From Snodgrassella alvi (lineage in GTDB: Bacteria; Pseudomonadota; Gammaproteobacteria; Burkholderiales; Neisseriaceae), in the NCBI RefSeq assembly GCF_002777855.1, contig NZ_MEIK01000034.1, positions 124,001 to 188,000 on the forward strand: a stretch of DNA of 64,000 nt, in the 5' to 3' direction. The translations under genes and the position numbers were made by a program. Under the pieces are notes generated by a model. The model made no database searches and was not told the origin of the DNA. It was given only the letters and a program-made list of their open reading frames with translations. Positions 57,177 to 64,000 of the stretch are shown one piece after another (positions within the stretch are counted from its first letter, which is position 1; each line of letters starts with the position of its first letter).

Positions 57177-58151
57177 TCAATTTAGTTCATATGAGCAAAT
57201 TTGGTAATCATCTGCCAGTGATTTAAATTCGAAGTGCTGATTGGATTTGATGATTATTTTTTTGTCTTTGGTCACAAATATGGCACCCATATATTGATGT
57301 TTTTCTAATTCTTTTAGCCCTCGTTCTACTCCCAAGCCATATAGAATTGTGGAATAGATATCCCCAGTCAAGGAGTTGTCGGAAATGATGGTGACACTTT
57401 GCAGCTCATTGTCTAAAGGGTAGCCACTCTGAGGATCGATGATGTGGTGATACAGTTTTTCATTCAGGATGAAATAGCGTTCATAAATTCCAGATGTTAC
57501 AACTGATTTATTTTGCACATGCAGAATTCCCAGCAGGCTGTCTGCGGCGGCAAACGGGCGTTTAAGTCCGATATGCCATTGCTGATTGCTGCTGAGGGGC
57601 GAGCTTCCAATGGTTAATACATTACCGCCACAGTTGATTATGGCCTGATGGATGCCATAGCTGGCTAATACCAATTTGGTTATATCTGCTATATAGCCTT
57701 TGGCAATGGCGCCTAAATCTATTTCCATGCCGGTTCTGGTCAGAAAAACAGTATGATTTTTTTCGTTTAGCTTTATTAGCTCAGGATTAGCAAGGGTCAG
57801 CCGCTGGGCAATTTCTTCAGCAGGCGGGACGCTGTGGCCGTTAAAACCGATTTTCCATAGTTTAACCAGTGGTCCAATGGCAAAGTTGAAACAGCTATGG
57901 GGGAGTAGGCTGGCCTGTTTGGCCTGACGGATTAAATCAAATACCAGTTTGCTGACTGCTACCGGCTGTGAGCCGGCAGCATGGTTGATGCTCATCACTT
58001 CTGAATGGTTTCTGTTAACCGTTAATCGTGTTTCCAAAGCTTGTATGGTTTGAAACACAGCTGACACAGCCGGCAGGTTTTCTACAAAAAGTTCTAGAGA
58101 AACTGTTGTTCCCATGAGCTGCTGGCTGTAGGTATGGCAGATTTCTGACAT
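57177..58151 (-). CDS. apbE: FAD:protein FMN transferase, cytosolic form
   Basis: ApbE attaches FMN covalently to a threonine or serine of target flavoproteins. The product (324 residues from the ATG at 58151; a TTG at 58163 is possible) has EIDLGAIAKGYIAD, SGIYERYF and HIIDPQSGYP, and the metal-site aspartate in TGDIYST. There is no signal peptide or lipobox, unlike the periplasmic ApbE that serves the Na+-NQR complex. It lies 26 bases after the flavoprotein reductase, which has a flavinylation motif, and should modify it. Confidence 0.9.
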   Translation of the reverse strand: MSEICHTYSQQLMGTTVSLELFVENLPAVSAVFQTIQALETRLTVNRNHSEVMSINHAAGSQPVAVSKLVFDLIRQAKQASLLPHSCFNFAIGPLVKLWKIGFNGHSVPPAEEIAQRLTLANPELIKLNEKNHTVFLTRTGMEIDLGAIAKGYIADITKLVLASYGIHQAIINCGGNVLTIGSSPLSSNQQWHIGLKRPFAAADSLLGILHVQNKSVVTSGIYERYFILNEKLYHHIIDPQSGYPLDNELQSVTIISDNSLTGDIYSTILYGLGVERGLKELEKHQYMGAIFVTKDKKIIIKSNQHFEFKSLADDYQICSYELN

Positions 58152-58177
58152 GGTGATGAGCAAAATAAAATCAATAA

Positions 58178-60961
58178 TTATAGGTCTTTTGCATAGGCAG
58201 CTGCCTGATCACCAGCCTGAATACCAAAAATAATAATATCGGCAATGGCGTTTCCACCGATGCGGTTACCCCCGTGTACGCCACCAGCTACTTCGCCTGC
58301 TGCGTATGCCCCTTTAATAACTTGCGCATTGGTATCCAGTACTTCTGTATTGGTGTTGATAGTAACACCACCCATGGTATGGTGGATACCTGGTGCAATC
58401 GGAATTGCATAGAATGATGGCTGGTTTAAAGGATGGCGCATGCCGGTGGTGCGGCCGAAATCTTCGTCATGCTGCTGTTCGACAAAACGATTATAGCGTT
58501 CTACCGTATTGCTGAGGGTTTCGGGATTGATATCCAGTTTTTCTGCCAGTCCAACTAAAGAATCGGCCTGTACAGCCAGTCCTTTGCCGATGTAGGTATC
58601 TGCTGCTTTGTTTTCCTGACGTATTTGCTCATCGAATAATATATAAGCATAATGATCGGTAAGGGCGATGATACTGTTGGAAACTTTATCGCGTGTGTCT
58701 AGCTCGTTGACAAAGCGTTTGCCATGCCGTGATACCAGTATGGCACCACCGCCACGTATAGATTCTGAAATCAGATAGGCAGTTTTTTGTTCGACTGTGG
58801 GATGAATCTGTATTTCATTCATGTCAACGGTACCAGCGCCGATTTTCTGTAACAGGGCAATGCCTGAACCGGTAGCGCCTTTGTGGTTGGTGGTTACAAA
58901 ATTTGCTAAGTCTGGTCGGTAATGTGTCACCATCTGCGCGTTGGCACCAAAACCACCTGTGGCAACGATGATTGCTTTGGTGCTGATGCGTTGTTCATTG
59001 CCATCTTCGTCATTCACTATTACTGCATTGATCCGTCCATCTTTTAGTTCGATATCGGTGACTGAGGTATCGAGCATCAGTTCGATACCGCGCTCATTGA
59101 TGTTTTTCAATAAGCCGCTAATCAGAAATCCGCCTACGGCCGCACCATTATTCGGACGATGGGTGCGGTCTACGCTCATGCCGCCTGTGGTTGTTAGATT
59201 GTTTAAGCGGATTCCTTTTGCGTCCAGCCAATTGATAGCCGCAGGCGCATGTTCGACAAAGTAGTGTAATAGTTCAGGATTGTTTTTGTTTTTACCGCCT
59301 TTTAGAGTTTCGTTATAGAACCATTCTTTATGGTCGGTAATGCCTGCCTGTTGCTGGAACAGGGTTTCTGCGGCGTTCATGCCGGCTGAGGCTTTATTGG
59401 TATTGCCACCGGCAATTGGCATTTTTTCAATGATGACGACAGATGCACCTTTGTCGTAAGCTTCTATTGCTGCTGCCAGTCCGGCACCACCACTACCTAC
59501 TACAACCACATCACAGGTTTTGTCGTCTCCATCACCGCCTTCAACAATGCTGGCTACTTTGTAGGAGGTGGAAATGGCTTTTGTTACAGCTTTTTTAAAG
59601 GCATCGCACTGTGATGTGGCTCCACTGATGGCATCGACATAGGGGCTGTTGGCAGCCAGAATCCGCTCTTTGATTTCGTTGAAATTGCGGACGGAAACAT
59701 GGTCTAGCTCTTCGGCATTTATCAGTGACATATCTTTGATAAAGTCCTGTCCCAGCTCTACGTTGATAACGAATTTGTTTTCGTAGTCATCGCTGACCGT
59801 CTGCTGGTAGGTGCCGGCATGGAATTTTTTGGTGTTGATTTCTCGTACCATACTATGGATGAGCGGAAAGCGCCATAAGGGCTCGGGTATGCACAGCTCA
59901 GTACGCTGATCGCTATTCATGCACAGTTGTAAATCATCGTATTGCTGTATACGATCTGCCCAATCTGGATAGGCAACGCATGCTCGTCCTGCAGCTACCA
60001 AATCATAGCCGTGTGCCATGGCTGTCTCTGCATCAGCCTTGTTTACTACATTACCTACGCCGATTACGGGTACTTTAGCCAGCGCTGCTGAACGCTGTTG
60101 AATGTATTTGTCTATTAATGGTGTTTCGTCGTCATTATCAATGATGGATGGACGTAAAGTCGCAGCCATGGAGAAATGGACATAGTCAAGACCGGTTTGT
60201 GCTAGTTTATCTAGTAGAAACAAGGAATCTTCAAAAGTAATCCCGGGTACTTCCAGCTCTTCCGGTGAGAAGCGGTAACCAATGATAAATTCTTTATTTG
60301 CATGTTCTTGTGCCATTTGCCGGCTGATTTCTAGTACCGCTAGCGGGAAACGGGTACGATTTTCACGGCTACCACCCCATTTGTCTTGTCGCTGGTTGGC
60401 ATGAGGTGAGAAAAACTGTTGAATCAAATAAGTATTGGCGCCATGAATTTCGATGCCATCGAAGCCTGCGGCTATGGCTCGTCTGGCGGCATCGCCGAAT
60501 TTGATAATCATGTCTTCCACTTCACCTGCGCTCATAGCTACCGGTACTGTGGCATTTGGTCGAGGAATAGCGATGGCACTGGGTGCTTTTGGTGTTTGGC
60601 CGCCGATAAGCTGAGGTTCCACCATGCGTCCGCCATGATAGATTTGTATAATTGCTTTAGAACCTTGTTCTTTAATAGCCGCAGCAAGCAGGCTCAGACC
60701 TTCGATACAGTCGTCGTTATGTATGCCGATGGCGCCAGGAAAAGCCGGCCCCATGGTATCGACGAACCCGCATTCCACTATAACAGTTCCGATGCTGCCA
60801 GCTCTCTGGCGGTAATATTCAATTAGGTTGTCGGTAACCGTGCCATCATAGAATCCGCAGCAGGTTGTCATTGGTGCCATGACCAGCCGGTTTTTCAGAA
60901 TGGCCCCGTTGGGTAGGGTAAGCGGATTATATAGTGGAGAAGATGGGGTATTCATACGCAT
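58178..60961 (-). CDS. OYE/FMN-bind/fumarate-reductase-type flavoprotein
   Basis: The 927-residue protein has three parts. Residues 10-345 form an Old Yellow Enzyme-like FMN barrel (HGANTYLIQQFFSP). Residues 380-470 form an FMN_bind domain with flavinylation motif DAISGAT (D443-T449). Residues 484-925 form a fumarate-reductase/FAD domain (VVVGSGGAGLAAAIEA). Catalytic positions of soluble fumarate reductase are kept: H720, R757 (NELDTRDK), H860/H861 (HHTMGG) and R900. Residues matching M375 and T377 of Shewanella Fcc3 are L730 and S732, so the acceptor may not be fumarate. There is no signal peptide. This layout matches cytoplasmic NADH:fumarate, acrylate and cinnamate reductases. Confidence 0.88.
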   Translation of the reverse strand: MRMNTPSSPLYNPLTLPNGAILKNRLVMAPMTTCCGFYDGTVTDNLIEYYRQRAGSIGTVIVECGFVDTMGPAFPGAIGIHNDDCIEGLSLLAAAIKEQGSKAIIQIYHGGRMVEPQLIGGQTPKAPSAIAIPRPNATVPVAMSAGEVEDMIIKFGDAARRAIAAGFDGIEIHGANTYLIQQFFSPHANQRQDKWGGSRENRTRFPLAVLEISRQMAQEHANKEFIIGYRFSPEELEVPGITFEDSLFLLDKLAQTGLDYVHFSMAATLRPSIIDNDDETPLIDKYIQQRSAALAKVPVIGVGNVVNKADAETAMAHGYDLVAAGRACVAYPDWADRIQQYDDLQLCMNSDQRTELCIPEPLWRFPLIHSMVREINTKKFHAGTYQQTVSDDYENKFVINVELGQDFIKDMSLINAEELDHVSVRNFNEIKERILAANSPYVDAISGATSQCDAFKKAVTKAISTSYKVASIVEGGDGDDKTCDVVVVGSGGAGLAAAIEAYDKGASVVIIEKMPIAGGNTNKASAGMNAAETLFQQQAGITDHKEWFYNETLKGGKNKNNPELLHYFVEHAPAAINWLDAKGIRLNNLTTTGGMSVDRTHRPNNGAAVGGFLISGLLKNINERGIELMLDTSVTDIELKDGRINAVIVNDEDGNEQRISTKAIIVATGGFGANAQMVTHYRPDLANFVTTNHKGATGSGIALLQKIGAGTVDMNEIQIHPTVEQKTAYLISESIRGGGAILVSRHGKRFVNELDTRDKVSNSIIALTDHYAYILFDEQIRQENKAADTYIGKGLAVQADSLVGLAEKLDINPETLSNTVERYNRFVEQQHDEDFGRTTGMRHPLNQPSFYAIPIAPGIHHTMGGVTINTNTEVLDTNAQVIKGAYAAGEVAGGVHGGNRIGGNAIADIIIFGIQAGDQAAAYAKDL

Positions 60962-61080
60962 TATCAGTTAATCAGAATCAGTCTAAAATTAGAAATAGGC
61001 GCATGGTAGCGTAAACCTTTGTACTCTTCTATTGAGCAAAAGTAGTATATATAACAATGGCATATATTAAAGATATTGTA

Positions 61081-61094
61081 TTGATGATAATCAA
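61081..61094 (-). promoter_or_regulatory. Perfect FNR-type site upstream of the flavoprotein reductase
   Basis: TTGATGATAATCAA matches TTGAT-N4-ATCAA exactly. AT-rich -10-like hexamers on the minus strand at 61048-61057 would put the site about 42-47 bases upstream of the start, near the class II activator position. It lies about 120 bases before the reductase start codon. Activation at low oxygen is predicted. Confidence 0.7.
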
Positions 61095-61431
61095 AATTAG
61101 GCGGTTAATTCTGGTAAAACTAAGCTGATTTTTGCTATGTAGATGCTCTTTCAATAGTGCTGTATTTGTGTATTTGGAAGCGTGTTTTGAAGGTTAGAAT
61201 GAACTTGGGTTGATATAAGCGGTTTGCTTTTAGGCTGACATATTTATGCGTTTGTACTTTTAGGTTTTATGGTTCAGAGATTAAGTTCGTTCTATAAAAT
61301 ATTTAAAATGTTAAATGTAATCAGTTATTTGAATGGTTTAGTTTACTTGAGATGAGAGATGCTTAACTGTTGCTGGTGTAAAACGATTGTTTGATTAACG
61401 AATATTAACATTATTATTGTAAGTGTTGAGC

Positions 61432-61461
61432 ATGACGCTGCTCGTTACGCTCGGGTACAAT
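61432..61461 (+). promoter_or_regulatory. Possible lolC promoter
   Basis: ATGACG (61432-61437) and TACAAT (61456-61461) are 18 bases apart, a plausible but weak housekeeping promoter 28 bases before the lolC ATG. Confidence 0.45.
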
Positions 61462-61489
61462 CAGTTTTTTCTATTGAAATTTTTTACTC

Positions 61490-62740
61490 ATGGCATCTCT
61501 GGAAACATGGATTGGTTTACGTTATTTACGGGCCAGGAAACGTAACGGGTTTATGTCATTCATTACCGCAGTGTCAATTGCTGGTATCGCACTCGGAGTT
61601 ACTACTTTGATTGTGGTGCTGTCGGTGATGAATGGTTTTCAAAAAGAAATTCGTAATCAGTTACTCAGTGTCGCTCCGCATGCTGAAATGGGCTTTTATG
61701 AAAATAGTCTGGATCAGCATTGGCAGGATTTGCAAAAGTTAGTACAAGGGAATCCACAGGTGGTGGGCACGGCACCCTATGTAGCGGACCAAGCTTTGTT
61801 AGCCAATGCCGGCGAGGTACGTGGAGTGCAGATTCGTGGCATTGATCCCGCACTGGAAGGTAAAGTAGTGGATTATGGTGCCGGCATGCCCAAAAATGGT
61901 TTTGCTTCACTGAAATCTGGTGAATTCGGTATTTTGTTGGGCAAGGATTTGGCAGAGGCGCTGGGTGCTAATATTGGAGACAAAATCACTGTTATCACGC
62001 CTGATGGAAATGTCACTCCCGCTGGCATGGTGCCGCGCCTGAAACAGTTTACTTTGGTAGGGGTAGTAAAAACCAAGATTTATGAAGTAGATAATACGCT
62101 GGCTTTAACCCATATTAGTGATGCTCAAAAGCTTTACCGGCTAGGAAATAATGTAAGTGGTCTAAGGTTGAAACTGGCTGACCCACAAAATGCACCAGAT
62201 GTGATTCGCAAAATTGTGCCACCTAAATTACAGAATGAAATTTGGATTCGTGACTGGACTTTTCAAAACCGCAGTTATTTTGATGCAGTACAGATGGAAA
62301 AACGCATGATGTTTATTATTTTGCTGCTAATAATTGCGGTGGCTGCATTTAATCTGGTGTCTTCATTAGTGATGGCGGTAACTGAAAAGCAGGCAGATAT
62401 TGCTATATTACGCACTCTTGGGCTTTCCCCAGCCGGTGTGATGCGTATTTTCATGATTCAGGGCGCAGTAGCCGGTTTTCTGGGTACTTTTTTCGGAACC
62501 TTGTTTGGTGTCACTCTTGGTTTGAATATTGGCCGCATTGTTGCCTTTTTTGAGCACCTAACTGGTAAACATTTGATTCCATCGCAAATTTATTTTGTTA
62601 GCTACCTGCCGTCGGATGTGGAGTTTACTGATGTTTGTACTATTGCGGTGATTTCCTTGCTACTGGCTTTTGTGGCTACGCTGTATCCGAGCTGGCGTGC
62701 TGCCAAAACTCAACCGGCGGAGGCATTACGTTATGAATAA
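61490..62740 (+). CDS. lolC: Lipoprotein-releasing ABC transporter permease (LolC/E family)
   Basis: This permease releases outer-membrane lipoproteins from the inner membrane to LolA. The 416-residue protein has one N-terminal helix (about 25-47, [20 protein letters not shown]), a large periplasmic domain (about 50-270), and three C-terminal helices ending with [20 protein letters not shown], the usual family end. Only one permease gene precedes lolD, so a single LolF-like permease may serve as a homodimer. It overlaps lolD by 8 bases. Confidence 0.92.
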   Translation: MASLETWIGLRYLRARKRNGFMSFITAVSIAGIALGVTTLIVVLSVMNGFQKEIRNQLLSVAPHAEMGFYENSLDQHWQDLQKLVQGNPQVVGTAPYVADQALLANAGEVRGVQIRGIDPALEGKVVDYGAGMPKNGFASLKSGEFGILLGKDLAEALGANIGDKITVITPDGNVTPAGMVPRLKQFTLVGVVKTKIYEVDNTLALTHISDAQKLYRLGNNVSGLRLKLADPQNAPDVIRKIVPPKLQNEIWIRDWTFQNRSYFDAVQMEKRMMFIILLLIIAVAAFNLVSSLVMAVTEKQADIAILRTLGLSPAGVMRIFMIQGAVAGFLGTFFGTLFGVTLGLNIGRIVAFFEHLTGKHLIPSQIYFVSYLPSDVEFTDVCTIAVISLLLAFVATLYPSWRAAKTQPAEALRYE

Positions 62741-63428
62741 GCTGGAATATGTGATTGAATGTGAACATGTCAGTAAAACTTATGATGATGGCCATTTACA
62801 GGTATCGGTACTGGATGATTTGAATTTCAAAATCGGGAGTGGCCGAAGTATCAGTGTGGTGGGCGCTTCCGGCAGTGGTAAATCCACTTTACTACATCTT
62901 TTGGGTGGTCTGGATACACCCAGCTCAGGCAGCATTCGCCTAATGGGGCGTGATATTACTGAGCTGAGTCAGAAAGCCATTGGTCAGCTGCGGAATCAGT
63001 ATTTGGGTTTTGTATATCAGTTTCATCATTTGCTGCCAGAGTTTACTGCGCTGGAAAACGTGATGATGCCTTTGTTGATTGGCCACATGCCCAAAGCACA
63101 GGCGGAAGAACAAGCAAGAGCTATGCTGGATAAAGTGGGTATGAAACAGCGTTTGGCGCATCGTCCTGGTGAATTATCTGGTGGTGAGCGGCAGCGTGCT
63201 GCCATTGCTCGCGCTTTGGTTACTCATCCAGCCTGTATTCTGGCGGATGAACCTACAGGAAATCTGGATCGTAAAAATGCCAGTAATGTGCTTGATATGA
63301 TGCTCGATTTGCAACATGAGCTAGGCACCAGTCTGGTAGTGGTGACCCATGATGATGAGCTTGCTGTACGTTTTGATGAGGTATTAACGGTATCAGATGG
63401 GAAATTAATACCTTTTGCAGCAAACTGA
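62733..63428 (+). CDS. lolD: Lipoprotein-releasing ABC transporter ATPase LolD
   Basis: LolD drives lipoprotein release through the LolC/E permease. The frame opens at 62670, but the ATG at 62733 ([17 protein letters not shown]) overlaps the lolC stop and gives 231 residues. It has Walker [10 protein letters not shown], the Q-loop [12 protein letters not shown], signature [15 protein letters not shown], Walker [13 protein letters not shown] and the H-loop VVTHD. Confidence 0.96.
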   Translation: MNKLEYVIECEHVSKTYDDGHLQVSVLDDLNFKIGSGRSISVVGASGSGKSTLLHLLGGLDTPSSGSIRLMGRDITELSQKAIGQLRNQYLGFVYQFHHLLPEFTALENVMMPLLIGHMPKAQAEEQARAMLDKVGMKQRLAHRPGELSGGERQRAAIARALVTHPACILADEPTGNLDRKNASNVLDMMLDLQHELGTSLVVVTHDDELAVRFDEVLTVSDGKLIPFAAN

Positions 63429-63463
63429 ACTGTAGGGTTAATGGCTGATGATGGTTGCAGTGT

Positions 63464-64000
63464 ATGGCAAATGAAATAACAGTGCAGGCAGGCTCTGAGC
63501 AACCCGACCATCCGGCTCTGGCGGCAATGACTCAGGTGCTGGGTGCGGTTGTTCCGGCTGAATGGGCTGTGATGCAACCTTGGGCTAATGCACTGTTGTG
63601 GGCGTTCAATCGGGGGGACAGTTATATTGTTGTCCCACGCGAATACCGGACATCTGTCCGCAATTGTCGGATGCTTGTAGGTGCAGCTGGTGCGTATACG
63701 CCATTTATTTTGCTGGATAATCATTTGTTTTCAGGCCGTATCTGGCAACTTGAACAGGATATTGCTGAGAATCTGTGGAAACGCGCAACAGTGAAATCTG
63801 TACCTTTAGATATGGAGGCTGTGGCTGTTGATCTGGCTGAGTGGTTTCCTGATGCAGACAGTGCACAACAGAGGTTTGCAGCGGCGCTGGCTCTATTACA
63901 GCATTTTGTGGTTATAAATGGCGGGCCGGGTACCGGAAAAACGACTACTGTTGCCAAAATTTTGGGATTAGTGCTCAAGCACGCATGGAAATTATCACGT
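63464..64000 (+). CDS. recD: RecBCD subunit RecD, N-terminal part (runs off the window)
   Basis: The frame stays open from the ATG at 63464 to the window end, 179 codons. The product starts MANEITVQAGSEQPDHPAL; a helical N-terminal domain leads to RFAAALALLQHFVVINGG and Walker A GGPGTGKTTTVAKIL, as in RecD-type SF1 helicases. RecD is the fast helicase of the RecBCD exonuclease. RecB and RecC are not visible here, and the motor domains lie beyond the edge. The gene follows lolD by 35 bases. Confidence 0.85.
   Translation, partial: MANEITVQAGSEQPDHPALAAMTQVLGAVVPAEWAVMQPWANALLWAFNRGDSYIVVPREYRTSVRNCRMLVGAAGAYTPFILLDNHLFSGRIWQLEQDIAENLWKRATVKSVPLDMEAVAVDLAEWFPDADSAQQRFAAALALLQHFVVINGGPGTGKTTTVAKILGLVLKHAWKLSR

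Larger units (their letters stand above)
60962..61489. other. Divergent intergenic region upstream of the reductase and lolC
   Basis: It holds a perfect FNR-type palindrome (61081-61094) upstream of the reductase and a possible lolC promoter near 61432-61461. I see no gene. Confidence 0.55.

Overview
This window is chromosomal DNA from a member of the Neisseriaceae. The AT-rich intergenic DNA and the mix of Neisseria-like housekeeping genes make a Snodgrassella-like bee-gut symbiont the best guess. That name is inference from protein resemblance and gene content; no rRNA gene or species marker is present. I see no insertion sequence, prophage, CRISPR array, rRNA or tRNA gene.

Layout. 1-6.6 kb (+): rpsF-priB-rpsR-rplI, mltB, dnaX, ybaB and recR. 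6.9-18.6 kb: ilvA, a degenerate PBP5-like gene, purA, hisZ, uppP, dsbA, a SPOR protein, comM, ubiK, a membrane-anchored unknown, a Nudix gene and acpS. 18.6-28.2 kb (-): pdxJ, yfaE, nrdB and nrdA behind tandem NrdR-type boxes, then purL-luxS. 28.3-35.7 kb: glnB, bioY, hslVU behind a sigma-32-like promoter, an ACP-like lipoprotein, apaH, ridA, hemW and rdgB. 35.5-37.0 kb: a tandemly duplicated, partly decayed family of tiny two-helix membrane proteins. 37.4-42.6 kb: bamC, dapA, an NCS2 permease and an MFS transporter. 43.1-45.5 kb: a small signalling cluster (PhnD-like binding protein, stand-alone Aer-type PAS protein, roadblock protein). 46-57 kb: parE, rppH, a 47-residue protein, a DEAD-box helicase, rlmK, a secreted lectin-like protein, purK, a SulP transporter and hisC. 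57.2-61 kb: apbE with a three-domain flavoprotein reductase. 61.5-64 kb: lolC-like, lolD and the start of recD.

Most genes are core metabolism and information processing: purine synthesis (purA, purL, purK), dNTP supply, translation and envelope biogenesis. The unusual parts are four. (1) A PBP5-family protein has lost both the SxxK serine and the KTG lysine. (2) A cytoplasmic OYE/FMN-bind/fumarate-reductase-type flavoprotein sits with its own ApbE under a perfect FNR palindrome. (3) The Aer-PAS/PhnD-like/roadblock cluster has a second perfect FNR palindrome upstream. (4) The two-helix protein array is lineage-expanded. Items 2 and 3 together suggest a low-oxygen programme of electron disposal and redox sensing; that link is inference.
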